A stretch of 64,000 nt of DNA from assembly GCA_963669155.1 (NCBI GenBank), contig OZ022578.1:10181730-10245729 (forward strand), read 5' to 3'. A program made the translations under genes and the position numbers. Numbering within the stretch: position 1 is the first letter of the stretch; the number at the start of each line of letters is the position of its first letter. This DNA comes from Arbacia lixula. Taxonomy: Eukaryota; Echinodermata; Echinoidea; Arbacioida; Arbaciidae. The notes under the pieces are model-generated. The model was given only the letters and a program-made list of their open reading frames with translations, did not search any database and was not told the DNA's origin. This document shows positions 1 to 11,838 of this stretch, piece by piece.

Positions 1-2485
1 CACATACACACATTACCACGCTGGTCATGAAAATGTGAAAAATAAGGCTCCCTCTTCGCACAGAAATACTTCAAATGTATTATTTTAATCACACAGCTTA
101 GAACAAATACGATTTCAGTTTTATGTAGAGCATTATGGATAAGATTTTTTTACAATGCCCGTGAACAATTCAAAATTCATACACTTATTTTACACCATTT
201 CAATATGGACACATGGTACTTTACAGTAATGGCCTCATATTTCCTGCAAAAAAAATTACATATCCAGAAGTAATCACTCATAGACCTACATGTTTATTAA
301 TATAGCTCTTTGTAATCACTGCATATTGAACTCTCATTACTCTGTATGGCACTCTATTGACTCTTTGCTAAACAACAACTCCTCCACCATCGCCATGTGT
401 GGTAACACTTACAGATTTAAAAGTTTATTTCAATAGCACTCCATTCAAATTAGACAAAGGAGGTCGACAAGGGTCAATCTTCTCACCCTGCCTATCATTA
501 TACCATGTTCACTGACGGCCTGATCAAGTCTCTTCAGTTTCCTTCCCAAGGATTTCACCTCCAGCATCTCTACATTAGAATAATGGTCCTAGCAGCCAGC
601 GTGGTTCTACTGGCCTCCTAAGTCTGCGTCTCCATTACACCCTTCCTTGGAAACCAGTAACCTATCAACCCAATAATCCATCAACCCAATGAAGAGCACC
701 ATCATTGTCCTGAAAGAAAGGGCAATAGAACCAGCGAGACTCCAGATCGATGGCACATAAATCAAAAATACATTAACAAAGTACCTTCACGCCTATATCT
801 CTGATACCTCCCAAACAGGGGCTACTATCCAAAGGATACAAACCTTCTTTACAGTCAATGGTATGGCAGATCATGCTGGTGGTCTCTCTTCAAACATCTG
901 CACCAAACTCTGGTCCACCTTCTGCTTCCCTCGGATGTGATATGGCTACCCCTTCCAAACATTAAGCTAAACAACTAAGCTATTGCCGAAACACACCATC
1001 TTCAAACAGATCCTGGAAATTCCCTGTGAAGCAGTCTTTCTCCTTACTGCTGTCCTCCCAATATCCTCTTTCATCGACCTGTAATCTCAACAACAGCCAT
1101 TGCAATTCTCCTGCTGACATATCTTTGAGGTGACGGAACTGAACTTAACACTTAACACTGATCTTAGCCCTCCAGCTGTCTACTCCACTTCCTGGAACGA
1201 TATATTAATAGAGCACCAACTTCCATCCCGATACCTGCGTTAATTTCCAACCCTTTCACATGCAAATTTTGGAAGGTCTCCACCAAAATAGCCATCGAAA
1301 ACTCCCATCCAAAATTACTGGCTGAGAACATTGCAACAAATTGTCTCTTATCTGTCTGGAAAGACTTCACCAAGCTCCCTGCTTCTGCTTCCGTCTCTCT
1401 GTACTATGTGCTTATACTCTTCAACAATACGCTTACCTCTGCAAGCCCATATGCATCAAGCAAACGGCACACGTGAATGGAAATCTTTCTCAAAACGTTT
1501 CTAAGGTGTTTTGTTTATCACTTGTCTTCTATAGTACAATACTGAACATTCCATACAAACTTCACACTTTGCGCAATAAATTGCATGCATTCTACTATTG
1601 AACCACACTGTATATATTCATAGTTGAAAAAATGCCTTCTCCATCCACTTTGGAGCAGTCTGTTCTAGTTGTCATCCACTGTTGTCATCAACAAAAAGTA
1701 ATATTCTCTTGAAGTAGACAGCAATTAATGTAACAAAACACTGTATACTTAGATAACTTCCTCACACCAGTTCACTTTATACCTCCTCATTCTAGTACAT
1801 GTACTATGCATGCTTAAGATCCCTGGCAACCCACAACCTTGTACATATACCTCTCTTCTATAGTTGCGATTGTTCAATTAATTAGATTGTATGATATCGT
1901 CTTATATTTATGTTGTTGTTCATACCATTTCTTTTTCAAAGTGTACTACTGAAATACAAGTATAACTCAAATTGAACTATTTTTAAAGACCCAATCCCAC
2001 AGTAACAGTTATTTTTATGTGGAGCACAACATCTTACTAACATTGTGGGCTAATGATACCGTAAATTTGACTGCACAAATAAAAGACCTCATCTAAAACG
2101 AAACATTAACTCTTTAGCACAGATTTATAATCAATATATGTTTTAAATATGTCCATCAGTCCATGGAAATGCCCATTATATATATAAAAAAAAAAACCTT
2201 GGACATTCCCAGTCTACAAACGAAAAAGTTGCCTAAGGAACCATTTTTAATAGAATCTTTATTTCTTGTATCCCTAAAAAACACACTTCAAATATTCAAA
2301 GATATTCTTATCCAAGTAATCTGCTATAATAGTGATGCCTGCTTGCTCTTGTGTTTTACTTAGATACGTGCTGAAAAATAATAAGCCACCTGTACATGTA
2401 CTGTACACAAGGCCTGACTGTACATGTTACATAATGTATCAATCTAGTACATGTACTGAGAAATACACTGAAGTTAACATTTAAT
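1..2485. other. intergenic, no host gene recognised
   Basis: AT-rich sequence with only short open frames that match no family I recognise. The one coding-like trace is a degenerate reverse-transcriptase remnant around 420-1600, listed separately. The stretch from about 1600 to 2485 holds simple AT-rich sequence with no repeat structure that I could resolve. Confidence 0.6.
420..1600 (+). pseudogene. degenerate LINE reverse-transcriptase remnant
   Basis: Read on the plus strand near 456-495, the sequence gives a DKGGRQGSIFSPCL-like peptide. This resembles the GxRQGSxLSPxLF block of non-LTR reverse transcriptases. Downstream frames are broken by many stops. The clade cannot be named and only the one motif supports the call, so chance resemblance remains possible. 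Confidence 0.3.
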
Positions 2486-4490
2486 AATGATAATAATAAT
2501 ACATAGAATTTAAATAGTGCACTTTCCATCTTAATCAGATGCTCAAGGCGCGTCAGAGCAAATTAAAGCAAAAAAGAACAAAAAAGAAAATACAATACAA
2601 TACAGGTATGAACTTTACAAGTTAAAACATATATGGTTGTATGTCAAAAAGGACCATTATGCAGGTATGTCTTTAGGTTGCCCTTGAAGGTGGTCACTGA
2701 CGTCAGCGTTTTCAAACTCTGTGGAATAGAATTCCACAGGGTTGGCCCTGCATGAGCAAAGGCCCGTTCTCCCCATGATTTCTTTGAAACGGGAACTTGC
2801 AAAAGACCGGATGTGGAGGATCTTAAGGTTCGTGATGGTTGGACGAAGTATTTTAAGGACAAGGCGTTCCCTCAGCGGCAACCAATGAGGACTTTTCAAG
2901 ACAGGGGTGATGTGGTTGTGCCCGTTAAAGTTACAATGCGTGCAGCTGCATTTTGTAACTTCTGCAGTTTCCCAATTTGAGAGTCTGGAAAGTTGTGTAG
3001 GAGGCCATTACCAAAATCGAGCCGCAATGAAATAAGTGAATGTACTAGTTTCTCTGTTGCAGAGCGAGTGAGATATTTTCTTATAAATCCAATGTTGCGC
3101 AATTGATAGCGAACTGACCTGCAAATGCTTGTAATCTGATTGGACATAGACATATGGGAGTCAACAACAACACCAAGGTTGTGACATTATTTTGACAAGG
3201 GAATGCTCTTGCCTGAGATGGAAATGGAATCAATGTCTCATTTGTTGTGTTGAAATTTTGAGCAAAAAAGTAAAGACTCACATTTACTTTGGTTCAAAAG
3301 TAATTAGTGTGACTTCAATCAAGTGTCATTGTCCATAATATCCATTATACACCTTTCCAGATTACAAATATCTTGGGTTGAACTAATTTGATTGGGCAAA
3401 AAAGAAACAAAAATCTGAATATCATCCGTATATCAATGATAATGAACAAAGTGACATTGGAAAATATATTTGAACCCTGTTAAATAAACAGAGAACAAAA
3501 TGGGGCCTCCAAAAGAATCTTTCAGGACACCGCAGACCAATGATAGAGATGAGGAGGTAACACCATTCAGAAGGACTGACTGTGAATGGGAGGAATGATA
3601 TGAGTTCAGCCATTGTAAAGCCTTGCCTTGAACTCCTAAACTAGTCAGAGTACTTAAAAGTAAAGTGTGGTCTACGGTGTCGAATGCGGCCGATAGATCT
3701 AAGAGTACCATTGCTGTCACTGATCCACTGTCCATTTTCTGTAAGATGAAACTGGAAACATTAGTGAAGAGTGCCTGGACACTATGATGAGGTCGGTAGG
3801 CAGACTGAGACGGGTAGGGTAAATCATGTTCTAACAAATATTCTGTCAGTCTTGAAAAGACAACTCTCTCTAGAATCTTAAACAAAAAAGGAAGATTACT
3901 AACTGGATGATAATTTTTTTTAGTGATTCAAAATCTACTTTGGTTTTTTTTCAACAATGGACAAATAAGGGCCAATTTCAAAGCTGATGGGACAGTGGCT
4001 TTATCTATGCTTCCATTTATTATCTTACAAATGGTTGGAGCAAAAGAAGGCACACAATCCTTTAAAAGAATTGTAGGAATTGGATCTAAAGGACATGATT
4101 TAGGAGGTATTTTACAAAGAAATTGAAGAATCTCATTCACAGAAGTTTCCAATTCTTACTCCATTTCCTCTCGAGTTTTCGTCACTCTTTCTTTGCAGCA
4201 GATATTGTAGAGTTGTACCAGGGACTGGACTGATGGGATCTTACTTTACGAGTTCTGGCTGGTTCGAGTGAGTTCAACAGCCTGATGATAGTCGAGTTGT
4301 ATCGGCTGATGGCGTCATCGATGTTGTCTGTAGCTGAAGATATAATGTTGATGTTGGAAACATTGTTTTCGAAGTCAGTCCTGTCGATGCCGTTTATGTT
4401 GCCGGACAACAGAGATGTATCAGTCTGCTTGGGCTTCCTGGAATGGAGTAGACATGTGACAGCAGAATGGTTGAAAATACCTGTTATCAC
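2486..4490 (-). mobile_element. 5'-truncated CR1/L2-like LINE
   Basis: Minus-strand frames read in order as a non-LTR retrotransposon. First comes a linker after the endonuclease (4490-4182), then the start of reverse transcriptase (4152-3928, with PPKSCPLDPIPTILLK). The fingers and palm follow (3885-3433, with LDLSAAFDTVDHTLLL and a GVLKDSFGGPILF block that normally reads GVPQGSxLGPILF). The conserved C-terminal stretch is at 2862-2644 (GERAFAHAGPTLWNSIPQSL). Several frameshifts separate these pieces and the YxDD block is lost, so it is dead. The 3' end is an (ATT)n-type tail at about 2485-2505, as expected for CR1/L2. The endonuclease is missing, the usual 5' truncation. A second 3' fragment of the same family lies at 29233-29710 on the other strand. 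Confidence 0.85.
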
Positions 4491-6184
4491 AGGTTAATAG
4501 CATAGAATTACATTTCTTGAAGCAAAACCTATCAAATAAAAAAAGAAAAATACTCCTAGGAACAAGAGAAGATGCCAAAATGTTATTCATATTATTTTCT
4601 TTCAAAATTATTTTGAATTTCAACAATAGATAATACATGTTAACACTATGGTGTAACATCTGAAATATGCTCTACATACCTCAGAAAGTATCATTTATAT
4701 GGCTTACAGAATATTAATTGTATTTTATTACTTACAGTATATTGTTTTAATTTATTCACAAGTGTGATATTTTACAGCAATCCAACAATGCTATGTATTA
4801 AATAAACTATGTTTACATGTTATTACGTAGAAGGTGAGGTGACAGAATTCGTGAGAAATGTGTTTTTTTCTTCTTAACTTTGATATTTCTACATTTAAAA
4901 TGGGTTTAAGCACTGAAATAGCTTTTATAACATAGATATTGATGTGAAGCATAATAAAGTGTTGATATGTTGACGAATGTAAGCAACTATGATTTCGTGT
5001 TAACAAAAAGTTATGTAATATCCTTTAGAAACCCTTTTTATTGATAATTTGCACTAAAAGGACAGAATGACAGCAAATAGAATCAAATGGAAACGAATTG
5101 AGGAGGGCTTCATCCAACGATGGTTGAGCAATGCCCAAAAGGTCTTTTTTTTTACTGACCAGCACTGAGAGGACCCATTTGGTGGGCACTAGAACCTGGA
5201 TGAATCCCCGTCAATGTGACAGTAAGGTTGTCATCGGGATGGTTCAAGGGCTCAGTAGGTGTTGCTGTAAAAATAAACAGAAATAAGAATACAGTGCATT
5301 GGTTTCACATCTCAATACTATGTGTAGGATATATCAAATTTTTCTTGATTTTTGTTTTGTTTTCATTGTTATTAGTAATGTAAATTGTAATTGTAAGAAT
5401 TCATAAAAGGCTGCAAAATGTCATTGTTACTGACCAGCTCCGAGAAGGTCCATTAGAGTTAGAGCTAGACTTATATAACCTATTGTTACAGTAACAATAA
5501 CTTTGGATAGACCCTCACACTTAAGTTAAGTCAATGCTAAAATCGTATGATTCGTAATTTTTAAATCTATAAACTTAGCGATCTAGCCCTAGTCAAGTTT
5601 TAGCAATCTTAAAAAATAAATAGCCATGCAATAAGGCTCATGACTAGCCCTTGGTCCAGAGGTGTCAGAAGTTTTATATTCTTACTCTTAGTTGGTCGTT
5701 AGTTACGTAACTTGGGCGCTAGTTCATCAGTGTATCCACGGCAGCCTACGTGACTAGTCACGGGTAGCTGGCCGGGTAGCAGTCCCGGGGCTAGACCGGC
5801 TAAGCTAGGGCCTAGCTATAGACAGTAAACGGGTGCTAATGCAGACCTATAAATCACTAATTTGGACGAATTCAATTTTTTAGGGTTTGGGTTAGGGTCA
5901 GGGTTAGGTTTAGAATTAGGATTAGGGTTAGGGTCAGGGTTAGTTTTAGGGTTCAAATTCATAAAATAAGTGCCAAAGACAACATAAGACGTTATGAACA
6001 AGCGCCCATAACTCAAAACTGTAATCTGTAAGTCATAATTTAGGTCGTAACCTCAGGTTAACTCAGTAACTTAATATCGAATCAGACTCAGTAATTCAGA
6101 TATCTGACAATTTCTCCTGAAATACAATAAAGTTGAAGTTAGTAGAGTTTGAGATTGAATGAACTGGACCATCTAAGTTAGTTG
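4491..6184. other. intergenic, no gene recognised
   Basis: No coding potential that I can support. It contains the telomere-like tract at 5881-5953. Short related stretches around 5155-5180 and 5430-5455, both with an ACTGACCAGC core, suggest a small dispersed repeat. Confidence 0.6.
5881..5953 (+). repeat. degenerate TTAGGG-like tract
   Basis: About 73 bp of imperfect TTAGGG units mixed with TTTAGGG, GTCAGGG and GATTAGGG variants. The animal telomere unit is TTAGGG, so this is an interstitial telomere-like repeat. Similar tracts occur at 46981-47035 and, on the opposite strand, at 62650-62715. Confidence 0.8.
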
Positions 6185-6382
6185 TAGACAGGAATAACCG
6201 TCTCATTCGGGGCATTCTTTACTCGAAATTACATTTTTGGACATACCCCCGAATATCTATTTAGACGAAAATGAACAATTACGATGTATGAAAGCAAATA
6301 TCAAGTCTAGATAGGGCGTTAAGAGGAGCCAGATGCAATCTCAGCGGATCCAACGTCCTACAGAGACTGATTTTTCGGTCTA
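6185..6382. mobile_element. short TIR element, deletion derivative (MULE/Merlin-like)
   Basis: Starts TAGACAGGAATAACCG and ends CTGATTTTTCGGTCTA, giving short imperfect terminal inverted repeats. The flanks AGTTAGTTG (6176-6184) and AGTTAGATG (6383-6391) agree at 8 of 9 positions and look like a 9-bp target-site duplication. The first and last roughly 75 bp recur at the two ends of a 1.8-kb element at 46381-48169, so this copy is an internally deleted relative. A TSD near 9 bp is typical of MULE or Merlin elements; that assignment is inference. Confidence 0.75.
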
Positions 6383-6679
6383 AGTTAGATGGTGATGTAT
6401 TATAACTGCGTGCGCAGGGTACTCTCCGAACCACACACAATAATATATATATGGGACCACATCAGAAATTCTGAAAGAGCCGACGATTAATTTTCCAAAA
6501 TACCACGTCTCTGACAAAAATAACGTCATCTCAAATGAAATATAGCTCTATTTAGACAAAAATCAACAATTACGATGTAAGAAGGTAAAAACCAAGTCAT
6601 TTACCAAATCAGGAACAGAATTCCACGATGATCAGGTTTTCGTTTGCCACTTCGTAAAATCGAAACCCTGCGCTGTACG

Positions 6680-6722
6680 GTTTTACGAAGTGTCGAATCG
6701 GGATTCGACACTTCGTAAAAAC
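6680..6722. repeat. strong hairpin, 20-bp arms
   Basis: GTTTTACGAAGTGTCGAATC is followed after a GG loop by its reverse complement, with one extra A. The motif TTCGTAAAAACG recurs at about 6893-6905, so this is probably part of a small repeat rather than a terminator. Confidence 0.8.
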
Positions 6723-6916
6723 GCTAACGGCCGTTCGATGGTTTGCTCAAAACAAAGTCAGCTGGTTTCTATGGGAACGGAGTCGAAGTTTGATCCCAAA
6801 CTTTGTCAGTAGGAAGAGATCGATATGTAGTATCCGAATATGCAAAAAAATAAAATTCGAAAATTTTACCCAAAATTGACTTATTCGATGGTTCGTAAAA
6901 ACGGTGACGATATATA

Positions 6917-8297
6917 CACTACTCAAAAAAAGTTAAGGACCACTTTTTAAAACGTATATAATTTTTTTATACAAGGTGTTTTATTTCTGGAAATACCTCA
7001 GTACAACTGTCTTGAATGTCCTTAAACACGCTGTAATCAATTCCACGCATGAGTGGTTTCAGTTTTTTAACACTCTTGCTCGCATCACTGCACATCCTGA
7101 AAAGTGGGTTCACAGGGGTATCAGCTATCGATGTGAAGCGGTAAAAGTGAATGTCTGAGTGTCTTTCAGGCAGCCTAGTATCGCGTATGACATCCTCCTG
7201 CAGCAATAACGGCTTCACAGCTCTGTCTCATGGAGCTCATGAGGTGATTGATGTCTCTGACGACCAGTGCATCCCATGCAGCCTCCAGAGCCACACCCAG
7301 CTGCTGCAGTCCAAGTGGATGGGCTTTGAGCTGCTGGATACTTCTCCCCATCATGTCCCAGACGTGCTTTATCGGGTTCAAGTCCGGAGACCTCGCTGGC
7401 CACTCCATATTCTCAATTCCATGGCCCAGATGGACCAGACAGCAAGGGCGAAGAGTTCTGATCACAGATGAGAGCAGATTTTCCCTTGACCACAATGATG
7501 AACGTTTGAGAGTCTGGAGGCGACCAGGAGAGAGATTTACTGACCCCTGTATTGCAGAACATGACCGTTATGGGGGAGGCAGCATCATGGTGTGGGGAGG
7601 CATCACCTATGACAACCGTACTCGTCTCTACGTGGTCCCAGGGAGAGCAATGACAGGAGTGAGGTACAGGGATGAAGTCCTCGGTCCTATTGTGGTGCCA
7701 TTTGATGAAAATGTGGGTGAAAACTTCATTTTGATGGATGACAATGCCCGTCCCCACCGAGCTATAGGATGGTGACCGAGTTCCTTGAGGGCCATAGAAT
7801 TGAGCGTATGGAGTGGCCAGCAAGGTCCCCGGACTTGAACCCGATAGAGCACGTCTGGGACATGATGGGGAGAAGTATCCAGCAGCTTGAAGCCCATCCA
7901 CTTGAACCAGCAGCTGGGTGTGGCTCTGGAGGCTGCATGGGATGCACTGGTCGTCAGAGACATTAATCACCTCATGAGCTCCATGAGACAGAGCTGTGAA
8001 GCCGTTATTGCTGCAGGAGGAGGTCATACGCGATACTAGGCTGCCTGAAAGACACTCAGACATTCACTTTTACCGCTTCATATCGATAGCTGATACCCCT
8101 GTGAACCCACTTTTCAGGATGTGCAGTGATGCGAGCAAGAGTGTTAAAAAACTGAAACCACCCATGCGTGAAATTGATTACAGCGTGTTTAAGGACATTC
8201 AGGCCAGTTGTACTGAGGTATTTAAAGAAATACAACACCTTGTATAAAAAAATTAAATACGTTTTAAAAAGTGGTCCTTAACTTTTTTTGAGTAGTG
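6917..8297 (+). mobile_element. Tc1/mariner element rearranged into a palindrome
   Basis: The two ends are inverted copies beginning CACTACTCAAAAAAAGTTAA, flanked on both sides by TA (6915-6916 and 8298-8299), the Tc1/mariner target. The inverted arms extend far beyond normal TIRs. The left arm (6917 to about 7440) is a reverse copy of the 3' third of the transposase plus the right end (about 7780-8297). The N-terminal, DNA-binding part of the transposase has been replaced by this inverted copy. Both arms carry the same C-terminal coding stretch in opposite orientation. Confidence 0.9.
7443..7970 (+). pseudogene. Tc1/mariner DDE transposase, N-terminus lost, frameshifted
   Basis: The plus-strand frame shows LITDESRFSL (first catalytic Asp), then VWGGI, then FILMDDNARPHRA (second Asp). 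In a shifted frame follows WPARSPDLNPIEHVWD (third acidic residue, E). The helix-turn-helix half is absent because it was replaced by the inverted arm. Near 7900 the plus copy lacks bases that are present in the inverted copy at about 7300-7320, so the arm keeps a frame that the main copy has lost. Not functional. Confidence 0.85.
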
Positions 8298-8663
8298 TAT
8301 ATATACATATATGTAAATGTGAGAAATTATACATATACAGCAGCTTTGGCAACTCTTTTATTTAAATATTTTGTGAAAGAAATGGATGAAGAGAACAATA
8401 TATATGTATATATATATATATTGTGACAATATATACATATTTCTACAATTGGGACGGCAACACCAGTTACAGCTTTGGAAAGCCAATACTCTAGCGGAAC
8501 TTCTGATTCCAGTTTTGTTTGGGCTCAAAAATAAATCATTTGTACTATTCGTCTTCAAAGTGCCGCAAATTTTCAAAAATCATACGGACTTCGCAATTAA
8601 CAGATATACAATTGGCAGCAAAATTATTCAAACCCCCTCTCATTTTTGATATTCTGTCGTAAT
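8298..8663. other. intergenic, short Tc1-TIR-like motif
   Basis: No gene. A TATATA-rich stretch lies at 8395-8440. GCAAAATTATTCAA at about 8619 matches a motif at 18081-18094 near the end of the Tc1 relic, so a second Tc1-like end may be present. The gypsy element begins at 8664. Confidence 0.5.
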
Positions 8664-9565
8664 TGTTACAAATGTGTATAAGTTGTACATATAGCCATAC
8701 ATGTAGCCATTAAATGAGCTGCTTTATGTGCTTGTGAAATTCCTCACTGGTGAAATACACATTTAGCAATATGTACTGCCCAGAAGAGTCTGGAATGTTA
8801 TTTACATGAAAGAATGTTACAGCTAGCTGAGACTAATTAGCATAATAAAGGAGCTCAGATGGGCTAGTGATGACTCATCAATGTAATCTGGGTCAGGTCA
8901 ATATTGATTGTCATGTTTACAAGCATAGGTATATGTACAATGTAGAGCTTACTGGATGTATTGAGAAATTTCTGGAAGCACAGTTAATGGAACCTTCTAG
9001 AATGTACAGATTGTAGTATATATGAGTGACTTGGATATAGGACCTCAGAGTTTAACATATCATCCTAGCTCCAGTCATGTACATGTGATAACCTGCATTA
9101 GAGTGGTAAAATCTCGCTCCAGTCACCTGTGGATTTATTCGAGGATTTTCTCTACGTGGATAAATACCTGCCTGTTAAATAGTGCTTACGATATCCTGCC
9201 TGTGAAAGCCGTGAAAGCTCTGTGGAATAACATTTGACCATCTTGGATCATCTATTTGGACTTGACTATCTGGAATACCTGCTCTTCAGCGTACAACATT
9301 GGGATCAACATTGCGATCATAATTTGGGAATACTGGATCGGATTATCAACTGGACCGTCAACGAGAGCCGTGGATTCATTCGACTACAGTATCCTGCAGT
9401 ATTGTAAGCTAATACATATTTTAAATGTTTATGTAGAATAATTGTACAAATTTGTGAACGTTTGTCTTGAGTTTAAAGGGGAAATACCCCATGTAATAAA
9501 GACCACATAAACTAAATATTGGTATCATTTTGTGCGATCCTTTCTGGCGTGAATTGATCGTAACA
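8664..9565 (+). repeat. 5' LTR
   Basis: Begins TGTTACAAATGTG and ends GATCGTAACA (TG...CA). It is 902 bp long. A TATA-like TAGTATATATGAG lies near 9014 and an AATAAA signal at 9495-9500. The first roughly 730 bp match the 3' LTR almost base for base; I noticed only one difference, TGTT against TGTC at the start. The short open frames inside it are not genes. Confidence 0.95.
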
Positions 9566-9570
9566 AAATT

Positions 9571-9589
9571 TGGGGGCTTGTCCGGGAGA
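9571..9589 (+). other. primer-binding site, tRNA-Pro-like
   Basis: TGGGGGCTTGTCCGGGAG begins five bases after the LTR. It agrees at 16 of 18 positions with the sequence complementary to the 3' end of animal tRNA-Pro (TGGGGGCTCGTCCGGGAT). The same primer class is used by murine leukaemia virus. Confidence 0.8.
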
Positions 9590-9724
9590 TGAACATTGTT
9601 AATAAGCCAACATTGTTCAAATTTCAGTGAAATTTTGGTCATAACTTGGATTGATCTATCTTAGAATACATACAGACAAGCTTTCACATATTTTGATTGT
9701 GTATGTTGTATACTGTGTACAATC

Positions 9725-10956
9725 ATGAGTACTTTCGATGCTAAGGCGTTTGCCGAGAGGACAGATTTGTCCTACACAAATTTGGAAAGATTTAGAAAGT
9801 GTAATTTGATCGCTATTGCCCAATATTTGAATGTTGAATTGACACAGAGTATGAAGAAGGCAGAGATACTTGATAGTGTAGCTAGTCACATGACAGTTAG
9901 ACAACAAACCCAACCAGCTGAATTACGACCCCAAGCTATGGGTGGTTCAGTTCAAACACAGCTTGAGCTTGCTAAAATGGAATTTGAAAGAGAGAATATG
10001 AGATTAGAATTTGAAAGAGAAGAAAAACAAAGACAGCGCGAAGCTGAAAGAGAACAAAAACAGCGAGAAGCTAAGAGAGAAAAAAAGACAGCGTGAAGCT
10101 GAAGCTGAAGAAAGACAAAGACAGCGAGAAGCAGACATTGAAATGAGACGACTAGAAATGGAAATGAAATTGCGGGAGCTTGACTTGTCTCAGACTCGTG
10201 CACAGGACAGTAAGTCCCATACACTCGATGTGGTAAAGAATGTCCGTTTGGTGCCAAAATTTGAAGAGGATAGAGTCGACAGATATTTTGTCTCATTTGA
10301 GAAGGTGGCTAGTACGATGAAATGGCCACAGGAATTTTGGCCGATGCTTCTCCAAAGTGTTTTTGTTGGCAAAGCAGCAGACGTGTACCCATCTCTCTCG
10401 GCAAAACAGTCATGTAACTATGCTACTGTAAAGAAAGCAGTACTGAATGCATATGAATTGGTACCGGAGGTGTAAAGACAGAACTTCAGAAATACAAGCC
10501 GCAAGCCGGGTCAGACACACGTTGAGTTTGCTCGTGAAAAAGAAATGATGTTTGATAGGTGGTATGGTGGTATAGGTGGTGTGGTATTGATAGCCTCAGA
10601 GAGGTAGTGTTGTTGGAGGAGTTCAAAAAGAATGTTGCCTCCAATATGTGAGATCCCACCTAGATGATCACAAAATCACAGATCTGAAGAAAGCAGCTCA
10701 AATGGCTGATGAGTACGAGCTAACTCACAAAAAATTATAACAGACCATCGTTCAGAAATTTCTCTGGTTATAGAGGTAAAAATCAGAATGATGCACCAAA
10801 GGGTACTGGCCAAGCTAAGATGCGCAAAGTAAAGGCGGCAACACTAGCAGTGGTTCACCTCCGGCATCCAAAAATCAGTCTGACAATTCAGGTACGGCAA
10901 GACCACCTCCAACTTGCTTTCATTGTAACAAGAAGGGGCACTTAAAAGCCCAGTGC
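9725..10956 (+). pseudogene. gag, frameshifted
   Basis: The frame opens at ATG 9725 and runs to 10096. After slippage at an A7 run near 10084 the reading continues in another frame to 10472 (overlapping open frame from 10011). Visible parts are an N-terminal globular segment, a long charged Arg/Glu/Gln-rich coiled coil (about 9960-10190), a capsid-like segment (about 10230-10475) and, after more breaks, one zinc knuckle CFHCNKKGHLKAQC (CX2CX4HX4C) at 10915-10956. It would build the particle and package RNA in an intact relative; here it is broken. Confidence 0.85.
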
Positions 10957-10959
10957 CCA

Positions 10960-11700
10960 GTGCAAAATAAGGAAAAGAAAGAAGTTGGGTTTGTCATGCC
11001 AAAAAGTGTCCTCCCAGAAGAAAGTGTCCCAGGTAGAGATAGAAAGGTCATTGAAAATCGTCCGTTCAATTTTGACGATAAACTTACGCAGGTTGATCAA
11101 AAATATCGTAACTTTTTGTCTGAGGGAATAGTGGCCCCTAGTTCATCTGGTGAGGCAGGTAAGCCAGTGGTTATCCTTAGGGATACAGGGTCCAATCAGA
11201 CGTTGTTGGTGGAAGGTAGTGTGACTTTACCACCAGAGAGTGCATTGAATGCCAAGGCATTGATACAGCCTATTTTTGGCAGTTGTATCACTGTCCCCTT
11301 GTATAAGGTGGATTTGAAGTGTGACCTAGTTTCTGGTCCTGTTACTGTTGGAGTCATCCTAGAGTTGCCCATGAGGGGTGTAGATTGTTTGCTGGGTAAT
11401 GACTTGGCTGGCGACAAGGTTGTTGCGTCGCCAGATGTTTCAGAGCAACCGGTTGAGGTTACTGAAGCTGAACAGTTACAGGTGAAGTTCCCAGGGATTT
11501 TCCGGATTGTGTTGTGGTTTTGGAAAAAACAGTTGAGGTTCCGGAAACTGAGAACTTACAGGAAGAAGTACCTGGAATTTTCCCAACCTGTGTTGTTAAT
11601 AGGTCTCAGGCTCGTAGGGATGCGCACGATGATGCGGATTGTGTTGACGTGGAGGAGAATACTGGGGTTTGGTTGGCTGAAACCTTTTTCAAGGATTTGA
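10960..11700 (+). pseudogene. protease region of pol
   Basis: The open frame carries LRDTGSNQTLL with the Asp-Thr-Gly triad at 11182-11190, and a downstream RGVDCLLGNDL stretch of the kind seen in retroelement aspartic proteases. It directly follows the zinc knuckle. A frame change near 11520 separates it from integrase. Confidence 0.8.
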
Positions 11701-11838
11701 ATGAAGGGGGTGCTGTTTTAGGCTCCGAGGCTAGCAGTGGTGAGCAGTTTAGTAAGTCTTCCTTGGTTCAGGCACAACAGGCAGACATGGAATTGAAGGG
11801 CTTGTCTCAGACTGCGTGTTCTGAGGCCGAGGCTGTTA

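Noticed and set aside
4261-4275. GGTTCGAGTGA, like a tRNA T-arm
   Set aside because: No A box, acceptor stem or cloverleaf around it; it lies in LINE sequence. I found no tRNA or rRNA gene in the window.
7413-8063. 216-codon minus-strand open frame
   Set aside because: Antisense of the mariner transposase palindrome; the plus strand shows the DDE motifs.
9022-9237. 71-codon open frame, repeated identically at 17015-17230
   Set aside because: Both lie inside the two LTRs of one retroelement; identity reflects LTR duplication, not a gene.
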